Source: Winogradskyella pacifica
GTDB lineage: Bacteria; Bacteroidota; Bacteroidia; Flavobacteriales; Flavobacteriaceae
Assembly: GCF_013403915.1 (NCBI RefSeq)
Contig: NZ_JABFDI010000008.1
Location: forward strand, 1-64,000
DNA length: 64,000 bases
Direction of reading: 5' to 3'
Part shown: in pieces, positions 35,615 to 44,197 of the stretch
Position numbering within the stretch: position 1 is the stretch's first letter
Layout of the letters: each line of letters begins with the position of its first letter
Made by a program: the position numbers and the translations under genes
The notes under the pieces: generated by a model
Seen by the model: only the letters and a program-made list of their open reading frames with translations
The model's database searches: none
What the model was told of the DNA's origin: nothing

Positions 35615-37888
35615 TTATTTAAAATAATAAGAACCTGACCACTCATAATTCTTATCGTTAATTTTTATATTATGGTTTGCTTCTTTTGAAGTATCTGTAT
35701 TTGCTGTTATAAATAGTTTTGTATTACCATTTACATTGGTAATTGAAATTGCCGTGTAATCTTCTGAGTCTAATTCTACTTTCAACGTTTTAATATTACT
35801 ATTGGAATTTACTGCAGATTCTGAAATAGGACTGTAACCTCCATGCGATTCTATAACTGAAACAAATAGCGTGTTTGTAGTGTTTTTTCGTCTCAGCATA
35901 AATGCCGCTTCCCGTCTTAAGTTAAATTCTGGATCGTTAGCTCCAATTCTCGTAAATAACAAGTCATCATTCGCATTGGTAATCGAAGTTAAAGTGTAAA
36001 ACTTCCCTTTATTCAACCAAGACAATTTACTATTATCACTAGACGCTTTTGCTGTTCCTTCAACAAACAGATGTTGATATCCATTTTTGGTTCCTAAAGG
36101 GTTTAATGATTTAGGAGTTTGATATTCGAAGTTTGTTTCTACAACTTGCCCTAAAAAATAATAAGGAAAATCATATTGATTTGCTTTATCTGACGTCACC
36201 TTCATGATATCTAACATATACGGCTTTTCAAAATCTTCATCTTTTAGAATTGCCATGGTACGAAGCATTTCGGTTCCAGGATATGCGTTTACCTCTTTTG
36301 CACTTGCAACTTGTACGTTTTCATTTTCTGAAGAAAAATAATTTAAAACCGAATGATGTTGACTTCCTATGTCATACTTCCCATTAAAATGAGAGGTTTC
36401 ATTTTGTGTCACCGTATTGTGCGCAATAGTTTGTTTAGCCCAGGTTTTGTTTTCCTTTAGGTAATTTCCACCACCTTTTTGTTCGATATTTACAAATCGT
36501 GCTAAACCGTAATCTTGAAGGATTTCTTCGCCTTTTTCATATAATGAATACGACAACTTATCATAATGACCATGACTAGAACCTTGTGCTGCATATTTAA
36601 AAACCAGCTCTATATCTTCATTTCTCAAAATAGCAACACCTCCTTGTGTTCCTTCTGGTCCATCCGATAAATTAATTGATTTTTTGTTGAATGGTTTTTC
36701 GTTTCCATTTTTTATTCCAAGTGCAACAGCCAAACCAGAATCATCCAATAAGACTTTATTCTGTTCTTTAGCGATAGTTAATAATCCTGGATCTTGTGTT
36801 CCAAAATGGTATGAAATATCTACTGCTGTAACTAAAGCATCATTATAATAAGACATGCCTTTTTGACCATCGTTAAGCGGAAAGAAATCACCATCTGCAT
36901 CCGATAAGTTTAGAAGTGCATTAATAGATTTCAAAAGCACTCCCTCTTTATATTCAAATATTTTTAATTCTGGTTTTACGTTATGTAATCCTTCTGCAAA
37001 AATTAAAAACGGATACATGGCGTAACGTTGGTAATATGGTCCTTCGTTATAATAACCATCTGGTGAAAACGGCTCTTCTATATTTGCTAGAAAACCAGCT
37101 TTCCCGTCTTTATTTAAAAAGCCACCATCATCATCTTTTTTATTAGCATCTAATGTTAAACCTTTAATACCATAAAGTGCGCGATCGATTAACTCTTCGT
37201 CATTCATAACTAAACCAATCATACCCACAGCTGCATTTCCCCATGTACTATGATTGTGTACTCTTTGGTAAAATTGTGGACTATCTATTGAAATATGATC
37301 TGCAAAGGGTTTAAACAAATTGTTTTCTAGCGTGTTCCGTTCGTCTTCAGACAAATAATTATAAATACAATCGTAAGCCTGACTCACATACACCAACCAA
37401 TTAGAATCGTTTAAACATTGCCAGAATAATTTACCTCTTGCATAGGATCTCGTTTTTGGATGTAATGGCAATGTTTTATACATCGCTTCATATTGCATTA
37501 ACATGTCTTTTACATACTTCGCATATTTTTCGTCATCTAAAATTTGATACAAAACACCTGCTTTTTGCATCATTACCATGTTACTTTTATGACGTACATG
37601 TGTATAACCACCAGAATAATCTACAGGAATTGGTGTATCTATACCTAAAGCAATTTCTGCATCTATTTCCTCTTGAACTGCTTTTAAAGTATTATCAAAA
37701 ATTGGAATATTACCCAATTGGGCTCTAATATCTTTGACTCCTTGTGCCGTAAGTATAAGTTTAGGATGCTCTTGTATTGTGGGTGTTTCAGTCGTATGTT
37801 CTATAACAGATGTATTTTCTTCTTTGCAAGACATAACAACCATACCTACTAAAACAAATTGAAATAATTTAGACCATGAAAAATTCAT
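35615..37888 (-). CDS. PL17 oligoalginate lyase (heparinase II/III-like)
   Basis: This is an exolytic oligoalginate lyase of about 757 residues that releases unsaturated monouronate from oligomers. It has a lipobox (VVMSCKEEN). An alpha-toroid domain comes first (RVHNHSTWGNAAVGMIGLVM with the Asn-His pair, then PDGYYNEGPYYQRYAMYP with the catalytic-type Tyr), then a heparinase II/III-like beta-sandwich with SSHGHYDKLSYSLYEKGEEIL. Both match PL17 alginate lyases. A start at 37918 would overlap the operator-like site, so the ATG at 37888, giving MNFSWSKLFQF and a normal lipoprotein signal, is preferred. It is followed by kdgF after 18 bases. Confidence 0.92.
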   Translation of the reverse strand: MNFSWSKLFQFVLVGMVVMSCKEENTSVIEHTTETPTIQEHPKLILTAQGVKDIRAQLGNIPIFDNTLKAVQEEIDAEIALGIDTPIPVDYSGGYTHVRHKSNMVMMQKAGVLYQILDDEKYAKYVKDMLMQYEAMYKTLPLHPKTRSYARGKLFWQCLNDSNWLVYVSQAYDCIYNYLSEDERNTLENNLFKPFADHISIDSPQFYQRVHNHSTWGNAAVGMIGLVMNDEELIDRALYGIKGLTLDANKKDDDGGFLNKDGKAGFLANIEEPFSPDGYYNEGPYYQRYAMYPFLIFAEGLHNVKPELKIFEYKEGVLLKSINALLNLSDADGDFFPLNDGQKGMSYYNDALVTAVDISYHFGTQDPGLLTIAKEQNKVLLDDSGLAVALGIKNGNEKPFNKKSINLSDGPEGTQGGVAILRNEDIELVFKYAAQGSSHGHYDKLSYSLYEKGEEILQDYGLARFVNIEQKGGGNYLKENKTWAKQTIAHNTVTQNETSHFNGKYDIGSQHHSVLNYFSSENENVQVASAKEVNAYPGTEMLRTMAILKDEDFEKPYMLDIMKVTSDKANQYDFPYYFLGQVVETNFEYQTPKSLNPLGTKNGYQHLFVEGTAKASSDNSKLSWLNKGKFYTLTSITNANDDLLFTRIGANDPEFNLRREAAFMLRRKNTTNTLFVSVIESHGGYSPISESAVNSNSNIKTLKVELDSEDYTAISITNVNGNTKLFITANTDTSKEANHNIKINDKNYEWSGSYYFK

Positions 37889-37906
37889 AAGAAAGGCGTT
37901 TTTGAA

Positions 37907-37932
37907 TTGACTCACCAAATTGGTTTACCAAT
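37907..37932. promoter_or_regulatory. Tandem operator-like palindromes (class B), upstream of the PL17 gene
   Basis: ATTGGTTTACCAAT (37919-37932) is preceded at the same 13-base period by a weaker copy TTGACTCACCAA (37907-37918). The pair lies 19-44 bases upstream of the preferred start of the PL17 gene. Confidence 0.7.
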
Positions 37933-38002
37933 ATACTGATATTTGTTAATTTAAAATAATTCAACTCTTAGCTAAGAGTTAATTCTTCATTCATGATAAG
38001 CA

Positions 38003-38770
38003 CTACATATTGTAGACACCACCGTTAATATCTAAAGTGGCACCAGTAATAAATCCATCATATTCAGACGCTAAAAATAAAACCGCACGAGCGACATCAT
38101 CTGCATTACCTGCACGTTGGATTGGAATACCAGCCGTTGTTGCAGCCGCTGATTCTTTCGTTGTATGCGTGTTGTGAAATGATGTCCCAAGAATAAGACC
38201 TGGAGAAACAGCGTTAACTCGAGTGCCTTGCGCACCCAATTCTGTGGATAACGCACGTGTAAATGTTAAGATGGCGCCTTTACTGGTCGAATAGACCAAT
38301 GATCCTGGATGACCACCTTTACGTCCTGCAAGTGAGGCTAAATTAACAATACTACTGTTATCCTGTTTTGCTAAATATGGAGCTGCTGCTCGCGTTACAA
38401 ACATCATGGAAGTAAGGTTTATATCCATAACCTTATGCCAAAATTCAGTCTCCATTTCATTCAACATTTTACGAGCCACAAGTGAACCTGCATTATTGAT
38501 CAGTATATCTAAACTTCCTAAAGTTTCCACGGTTTTTTCAACCAGAGCATTTGCATCGGCTTCTTTTGTTAAGTCACCAGATATTGCAATTGCTTTTACA
38601 CCTTTACTATGCGCGTATGCTACTAATTCATTAGCCGTATCAGCACTAGAAAAATAGTGAATAGCAACATTAGAACCACTATCTATAAAATGTTTTGTAA
38701 TCGATTCTCCAATACCTTGTGCGCCAGCTGTAATAAGAATGTTTTTACCAGCTAATTTATTATTGTTCAT
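38003..38770 (-). CDS. SDR family oxidoreductase, second uronate-reductase-type gene
   Basis: This 255-residue short-chain dehydrogenase has TAGAQGIGES (nucleotide binding), NNAGSL, and the YSTSK catalytic pair preceded by IVNLASLAG. It differs clearly from the SDR at 25231, so the two are not recent copies. A DEH reductase role is likely by context; having two such enzymes may reflect different cofactors (NADH or NADPH) or substrates. It is the last gene of the long unit that starts at 47449. Confidence 0.87.
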   Translation of the reverse strand: MNNNKLAGKNILITAGAQGIGESITKHFIDSGSNVAIHYFSSADTANELVAYAHSKGVKAIAISGDLTKEADANALVEKTVETLGSLDILINNAGSLVARKMLNEMETEFWHKVMDINLTSMMFVTRAAAPYLAKQDNSSIVNLASLAGRKGGHPGSLVYSTSKGAILTFTRALSTELGAQGTRVNAVSPGLILGTSFHNTHTTKESAAATTAGIPIQRAGNADDVARAVLFLASEYDGFITGATLDINGGVYNM

Positions 38771-38791
38771 AGTCGTCTTGTATTAATTGAT

Positions 38792-39880
38792 TTAATCGTT
38801 TTTAGTAAAATAACCCTCGTTAGAAACGGCATCTTCACTTATTGAAATACTTCCTTTTTTAAACCATACCTCAGCATAGTTTCCATCTGCATATTGTTTT
38901 TGGATATCTCCATTATGTGTTTCAGCACCAGAGCACCAATTTCTATTAACCTCTGGCGATTTCCCATTCGTTTGATTGTAAGCACCAAGTTTAAAGAAAC
39001 AACCTTCACCGGCGTAGGCACTTTTACGCTCTACTCCATCTTGACCAATTGGAACAAATAACTTTTGTGTTTGCTCGGGAATATCGTCCGTGGTTGTGTA
39101 TTCTGATTCAATTAAGTTTTTTGTAAAAAATTTAGTATCATGATCTTTACTTGTGAATTTTAGTGTCATAATTCCATTTTTCACTTCAATTTCATAGCTA
39201 AACGCTTCACCTAAGGCAATACCATCTTTAGGTTCTTCTGGATATGTATTTACAGAATCACCAACAACAGAAAAGTCATTTCCCCAAACCGCTGAAGAAT
39301 AATCCCATCGTTTAGAGTTATCGTCACCTGCGGTATTAATTTCATAATGCCAAAACACCGAACCTTTAGTATGGCCTGGGAATTTTTTATAAAATATTTT
39401 AAGCGGTTCGTTTTCAAACGCATCCGCACTATGAATCTGCCCTACAACAACTGAATGAGACGCTGCTACACGAGCATCACCTGTAGCCGAAACATTCATA
39501 ACTTTAAGTGTTGCTGTTAATTCATCATTAGCCGTTTTTGGATACCATTTTTTTGTTTGCGCCAATTCCGTTCTTGTGTTATTAGAAGTACCATGAGTAT
39601 CTCCACCATTTGGAGTTTTAAAAACAACCCAATCACTATTACCCTCATTTACCGTGTAAAAGAAATCTTTGTTTTCAAAATTATTAGCAATACCTGCATT
39701 TGAGCCATCACCTAAAATCAATTTCCAGTCATCAAAAAATGGAATAACGTCGCTTGCGTAAACGGTTTTTTCAACTTCTTTTTCAACAGGTTCTTTCTCT
39801 TCATTTTTACAGCTATTTAGAATTAAAAAGAAACTAAAAAGTATCAATGTTGCTACTGATGGGATATGTTTTTTATTCAT
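38792..39880 (-). CDS. PL7 alginate lyase, lipoprotein (paralogue 1)
   Basis: This is a PL7 lyase of 362 residues with a lipoprotein signal (LILNSCKNEEK). The PL7 motifs are NTRTELAQ (R-T-E), VVGQIHSAD (Q-I-H) and FFKLGAYNQ (in place of Y-x-K-x-G-x-Y-x-Q). It closely resembles the lyase at 43135, sharing the VIPFFDDWKLILGDGS start, SVVVGQIHS and KFPGHTKGSVFWHYEINT, so the two arose by duplication. The ATG at 39880 gives a proper lipoprotein signal; an in-frame start at 39901 only adds seven residues. Confidence 0.92.
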   Translation of the reverse strand: MNKKHIPSVATLILFSFFLILNSCKNEEKEPVEKEVEKTVYASDVIPFFDDWKLILGDGSNAGIANNFENKDFFYTVNEGNSDWVVFKTPNGGDTHGTSNNTRTELAQTKKWYPKTANDELTATLKVMNVSATGDARVAASHSVVVGQIHSADAFENEPLKIFYKKFPGHTKGSVFWHYEINTAGDDNSKRWDYSSAVWGNDFSVVGDSVNTYPEEPKDGIALGEAFSYEIEVKNGIMTLKFTSKDHDTKFFTKNLIESEYTTTDDIPEQTQKLFVPIGQDGVERKSAYAGEGCFFKLGAYNQTNGKSPEVNRNWCSGAETHNGDIQKQYADGNYAEVWFKKGSISISEDAVSNEGYFTKND

Positions 39881-39920
39881 GTTTAAATTATTTAATGTCA
39901 TTAGTTTTTAATCTTAATTA

Positions 39921-41195
39921 TTAGAAATAGTCTAAAAGTGCCACCACGCCATTATATGAAATCACTAGAGAAAAGAACAAGGCAGCATACAATCCGATGT
40001 AAACTCCTAAGCTCGTTTTATAATCTTTCATGACTTTTTTATTGCTTAACATAAGGATGATGCCGAGTATTACAATTGGCAATACAAACACATTAAAGAC
40101 TTGGGATAGAATTTGAATTTCAATAGGATTTGCTCCAAACGCAGGACCAATTAAAGCCACTAAACAAGCTATAAAAGTTATAATTCTAAATTGCTTGGAA
40201 TTGGTATCTAATTCACCCGATTGGTAATCTGCGATCAATAAAGGTGCAATTAATAAACAAGGAAAAATAGATGATAAGCCTGCGCTTAATGCTCCAAAAA
40301 AGAATATGGTCACAGCCCATTTTCCTGCAACGGGTTCTAAAGTATTTGCCATATCTAAAACCTGAGTAACTTCTTTACCTTGATAATACAAAGCACCAGC
40401 TGCTACAGCCATAATAACTCCACTAATAATAAATATTAAAACAGCTGCTGTAATTGAATCTCTTTTTTGTTGCCCTAAGTTTTTGATGGTCCAACCTTTT
40501 CCTTTTACAAATAGTGGTCGTGATAAGAATGTCGCAGAAGCCATCGTCGTTCCCACGAAGGCTGCCACTAGCATTTTACCTCCTGATACATCTGGAATTG
40601 TTGGTAGCAATCCTTTTACAACATCTATCGTAAGCGGTTGCACAAACCATAAGGAAAGCACAAAAGACATTCCCATTAAAGTTACGAATATGACCAGTAT
40701 TTTTTCGAAAAACGTGTACTTACCAACTAACATTAATAAGTAGAAAATCACAATAATAACAATAGCTGTGATGAGTACGGTTTCATATTTAAAGGCAGAT
40801 AACCCTTCAAAATTCACGGCTAATATTTCAAAAATTATATTCGATGAAATTCCTAAGATTCCCATTAGTGAATTCCATTGTCCGAACGTAATACCAATAA
40901 TAATGGCAATAGCTAAAACTTTACCGAATTTAAAATGTTTTTTAAATCCAAAAAGCGCTGTTTCTCCGGTGAGTAAAGCGTAATTCCCGTAAGCAAACAT
41001 TAAAATTCCCGAAAAAATGCAACTTATTAAAAGCACCCACAATAATTGCATATTGAATTTACTACCTGCAACAATCATAGAGGTAACACTACCTGTACCA
41101 ATAGTATAACCAATCGCAAATATCCCTGGACCAAACCCTAATATGACAGCAATGATTTTTTTGAGAACTGATTTTTTTGGTGTGGTTACTTCCAT
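39921..41195 (-). CDS. Nramp-fold transporter lacking metal-binding motifs
   Basis: This inner-membrane protein of 424 residues has about eleven membrane segments with an Nramp-like arrangement. Its first segment reads GPGIFAIGYTIGTGS, where true Nramp metal carriers have D-P-G-N. The sixth segment lacks the M-P-H motif (VGTTMASATFLSRP). Divalent-metal transport is therefore unlikely, and an organic substrate such as a uronate, oligouronate or gluconate is possible given its place in the alginate unit. The reading frame is open back to 41276, inside the upstream gene; the ATG at 41195, 41 bases past that gene's stop, is preferred. Confidence 0.83.
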   Translation of the reverse strand: MEVTTPKKSVLKKIIAVILGFGPGIFAIGYTIGTGSVTSMIVAGSKFNMQLLWVLLISCIFSGILMFAYGNYALLTGETALFGFKKHFKFGKVLAIAIIIGITFGQWNSLMGILGISSNIIFEILAVNFEGLSAFKYETVLITAIVIIVIFYLLMLVGKYTFFEKILVIFVTLMGMSFVLSLWFVQPLTIDVVKGLLPTIPDVSGGKMLVAAFVGTTMASATFLSRPLFVKGKGWTIKNLGQQKRDSITAAVLIFIISGVIMAVAAGALYYQGKEVTQVLDMANTLEPVAGKWAVTIFFFGALSAGLSSIFPCLLIAPLLIADYQSGELDTNSKQFRIITFIACLVALIGPAFGANPIEIQILSQVFNVFVLPIVILGIILMLSNKKVMKDYKTSLGVYIGLYAALFFSLVISYNGVVALLDYF

Positions 41196-41235
41196 ATTAA
41201 TAGTGTATTGGTTTTTGGTTGTTAGTTGCTCGTGT

Positions 41236-43119
41236 CTAATTCCAATTTGTGTGATGACTTTTTCCAGAATCATCATCTAATCTTTGATACGTATGGGCAC
41301 CAAAATAATCGCGTTGTGCCTGAATGATATTGGCAGACGCATATGGTGTTGTAATGCCGTTTAAAAACTGAATAGCTTCTCCCAAAGCAGGAGTTGTTAT
41401 GTCATTAAGTACACATTGAGAAACAACCTTTTTTATTGAAGGTCTGTATTGATTCACAAGGTCGATTAGCTTTGAATTTGTTAAGATGTTGGTTGTGTCT
41501 TTAAAAACCTCAACCAAATCTTCCATTAAAGCCGATCTAATGATGCAACCGTTAGTCCAGATTCTAGCAATTTCACTAAGATTTAAATCCCATGAAAATG
41601 TATTTGAAGCTTCTGAAATCAGTTTAAAACCCTGATAATGATTTATAACTCTAGCAAACTGATACGCCTCTAAAATGTCATTTGTAGTTAGATTTAATTC
41701 TGAAGTACTTGAATTTTTAAAATTCTGACTTAATTGAAGTCGTTCTTCTTTGTAAAAAGAGATATATCGTGAAAATAAAGCAGAAGCGATTAATGTACTT
41801 GGTACACCGAGTTCTGCTGAAGCCATAGTGGTCCAGTTTCCTGTCCCTTTATTTCCAGCCTTGTCTAAAATTTTATTGACCAACCAATCATCTCCTTCTT
41901 TCTTTCTAAAAATATCAGCTGTGATTTCTAATAAGTAGCTATTTGCTGTTGGCTTCCAAGTCTCAAAAGTATTGGCGATGTCATCTGGATTTTGACCTAG
42001 AGCTTCTAAAATAGTAGCAACCTCAGCTAACAATTGCATTTCTACGTACTCCACACCATTATGTACCATTTTTATGAAATGACCACTGCCTTCTGGTCCA
42101 ACATAAGTGCAACAGGGTAAGCCGTTTTTATCTTTAGCCGCTATTTTTTCTAGAAAAGGTTGTACACTTTTATAGGCTTTAAGATCACCACTTGGCATTA
42201 TAGATGGTCCTTTTAAAGCCCCTTCCTCACCTCCGGAAACTCCGGTTCCTATAAAATGAATGTCTTTGGTTTTTAAATAATCAACACGCTCTTTTGTATT
42301 TACATAATTTGAATTTCCACCATCAATTAAAATATCGTTTTCAGACAAATGTGGTAGTAAATCTTCAATAACGTAGTCTATTGTTTTTCCGGCATTCACC
42401 ATGAGCATAATGCGTCTAGGTTGTTGCAATGCGTTTACAAAATCTGCAATATCATCAAAAGCTTCAGATTGAGATAATTCAGGAAATTTAGCTTTAAAAT
42501 CTTTAGCAATATCAACCTCAACACCATCTACATGCCTATTAAATATTGCAATCTTGAATCCGTTATTAGCCAAGTTTCGGCATAGGCTTTTTCCCATAAC
42601 TCCCAAACCAAATAATCCAAATTCTGACTTGTCCATTAATTTATGTTTTAAAGTTTTTATAATGCTTTCTGGCGTTAAGCTAATATCGATTTGAATGGCA
42701 TCTTTTGGTTCTTCCAAAGTATCAAACTGCGATTTCAATAATTCTGAAGGCATAAAGTGATTTCGCCTTCGATTCACTCTATTATAAATTTGATTAAAAT
42801 CTCCTCTTAGATATACCCATTTTGTTTCGGCTTCAATATCCAAACTTAAAATGTCTCTATACTTTTCCTTTAATGCAGAACAGACTATGACGCAACTGTT
42901 TTTAGTCAATTGCTTTTGAGCTAAATCATTCAATGTTTCTAACCAACCTTGTCTATCATCATCATTTAAAGGCAGTCCTCTAGACATTTTTTTAATGTTA
43001 GCTTTTGGATGAAAATCGTCACCATCAAAAAAGGGTATCTTTAATTCTTCCGCTAGTAACTTTCCAATAGTGCTTTTTCCACATCCCGAAACTCCTATTA
43101 CAAATATGACTTGCTTCAA
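41236..43119 (-). CDS. Fused gluconokinase and 6-phosphogluconate dehydrogenase
   Basis: This 627-residue protein joins two enzymes. Residues 1-160 are a gluconokinase of the GntK type with P-loop GVSGCGKST (Lys15) and FDGDDFHPKANIKKMSRGLPLNDDDR, the family signature. Residues from about 162 on are a decarboxylating 6-phosphogluconate dehydrogenase: FGLFGLGVMGKS, GTGVSGGEEGALKGPSIMPSG, the catalytic HFIKMVHNGVEYVEMQ and the RDYFGAHTYQRLD end. Together they would turn gluconate into ribulose-5-phosphate. The start is a TTG at 43119, 15 bases after the upstream lyase stop; no closer ATG fits. Both halves look intact. Confidence 0.92.
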   Translation of the reverse strand: MKQVIFVIGVSGCGKSTIGKLLAEELKIPFFDGDDFHPKANIKKMSRGLPLNDDDRQGWLETLNDLAQKQLTKNSCVIVCSALKEKYRDILSLDIEAETKWVYLRGDFNQIYNRVNRRRNHFMPSELLKSQFDTLEEPKDAIQIDISLTPESIIKTLKHKLMDKSEFGLFGLGVMGKSLCRNLANNGFKIAIFNRHVDGVEVDIAKDFKAKFPELSQSEAFDDIADFVNALQQPRRIMLMVNAGKTIDYVIEDLLPHLSENDILIDGGNSNYVNTKERVDYLKTKDIHFIGTGVSGGEEGALKGPSIMPSGDLKAYKSVQPFLEKIAAKDKNGLPCCTYVGPEGSGHFIKMVHNGVEYVEMQLLAEVATILEALGQNPDDIANTFETWKPTANSYLLEITADIFRKKEGDDWLVNKILDKAGNKGTGNWTTMASAELGVPSTLIASALFSRYISFYKEERLQLSQNFKNSSTSELNLTTNDILEAYQFARVINHYQGFKLISEASNTFSWDLNLSEIARIWTNGCIIRSALMEDLVEVFKDTTNILTNSKLIDLVNQYRPSIKKVVSQCVLNDITTPALGEAIQFLNGITTPYASANIIQAQRDYFGAHTYQRLDDDSGKSHHTNWN

Positions 43120-43134
43120 TTTAATTTTGTTTTA

Positions 43135-44157
43135 TTAGTTAGGTGGTGTTGCTGAACCTACAGTTGCCGATTTAAACCAAACTTCTGCATAACTTCCGTT
43201 GGCATATTGTTTTTCTATATCACCATCATACGTTTCAGACTTGGTAGATTTACCGTTAGCCTGATTGTAAGCCCCTTGTTTGAAATAATTTATTTCACCA
43301 GCATAAGCAATTTCTCTTTCTACACCCACAGTTCGTCTTGACGCATAATTATCAATTATCTGTTGCGGAATATCTGCTTTTGTAGCAAACTCTGATTCTA
43401 TTAAACTTTTAGTAAACGTTATAGACTCGTGTCCTTCGCTTGTAAAGGTTAAATACATAATACCCTTATAAACATTGACTTCATAGCTAAATTCTTCACC
43501 TAATGCAATACCATCTTCTGGTTCTGCAGGACTCGTTGTCGCGTTGTCTCCAACCACTGAAAAATCATAGCCCCAAACTGCTGTTGAATAATCAAATCTT
43601 CCAGAGTTATCACCTTCTGTATTGATTTCATAATTCCAAAACACAGAACCTTTCGTATGGCCTGGGAATTTTTTATAGTAGATTTTTAGGGGTTCGTTTT
43701 CATGGCCTTCATCACTATGAATTTGTCCGACAACCACAGAATACGAGGATGCCACATCGGTATTTCCGGTAGTTGACACATGTTGCACTTTTAATGTTCC
43801 TGTTAATTTTCCCCCAGTTTCTGGAATCCAATGTGCTTTTTCACCAAGTTCTGTTCTGGTGTTACTCGATGTTCTTGAAGTAATACCAGAATTTGGTGTT
43901 TTATAGACAACCCAATCCGTTTTGCCATCATTTTCAACATAAAAGAAATCGTCTTTTTGGTAGTCTACTAAATCATCCACGTAGGTTCCATCTCCTAAAA
44001 GAATTTTCCATTTGTCCATAAACGGAATGACATCACTTGGGTATTTTGCCTCTTGTTCTGTTTCGTTTTCAACCGTTACTTCTGGATTCGTTTCGGTATT
44101 ATTTTTACATCCAACGATTAGTAAAAGTGTAAAAATTGTATATAGTGATTTTTTCAT
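43135..44157 (-). CDS. PL7 alginate lyase, lipoprotein (paralogue 2)
   Basis: This 340-residue PL7 lyase has a lipobox (LIVGCKNNTE) and an acidic linker. Its PL7 domain carries NTRTELGE (R-T-E), VVGQIHSDE (Q-I-H) and YFKQGAYNQ. It is a paralogue of the lyase at 38792. It is followed by the kinase-dehydrogenase fusion and preceded by the PL6 gene. The gap to PL6 carries a small CCTGCGCAGG palindrome at 44182-44191. Confidence 0.93.
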   Translation of the reverse strand: MKKSLYTIFTLLLIVGCKNNTETNPEVTVENETEQEAKYPSDVIPFMDKWKILLGDGTYVDDLVDYQKDDFFYVENDGKTDWVVYKTPNSGITSRTSSNTRTELGEKAHWIPETGGKLTGTLKVQHVSTTGNTDVASSYSVVVGQIHSDEGHENEPLKIYYKKFPGHTKGSVFWNYEINTEGDNSGRFDYSTAVWGYDFSVVGDNATTSPAEPEDGIALGEEFSYEVNVYKGIMYLTFTSEGHESITFTKSLIESEFATKADIPQQIIDNYASRRTVGVEREIAYAGEINYFKQGAYNQANGKSTKSETYDGDIEKQYANGSYAEVWFKSATVGSATPPN

Positions 44158-44197
44158 TTTAAGCGTTTTATGAGATTATTACCTGCGCAGGAATACA

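Noticed and set aside
44182..44191. CCTGCGCAGG as a possible operator of the PL7 gene at 43135
   Set aside because: It resembles the small repeat in the metH-metF gap and not the locus operators, so it was treated as a dispersed repeat.
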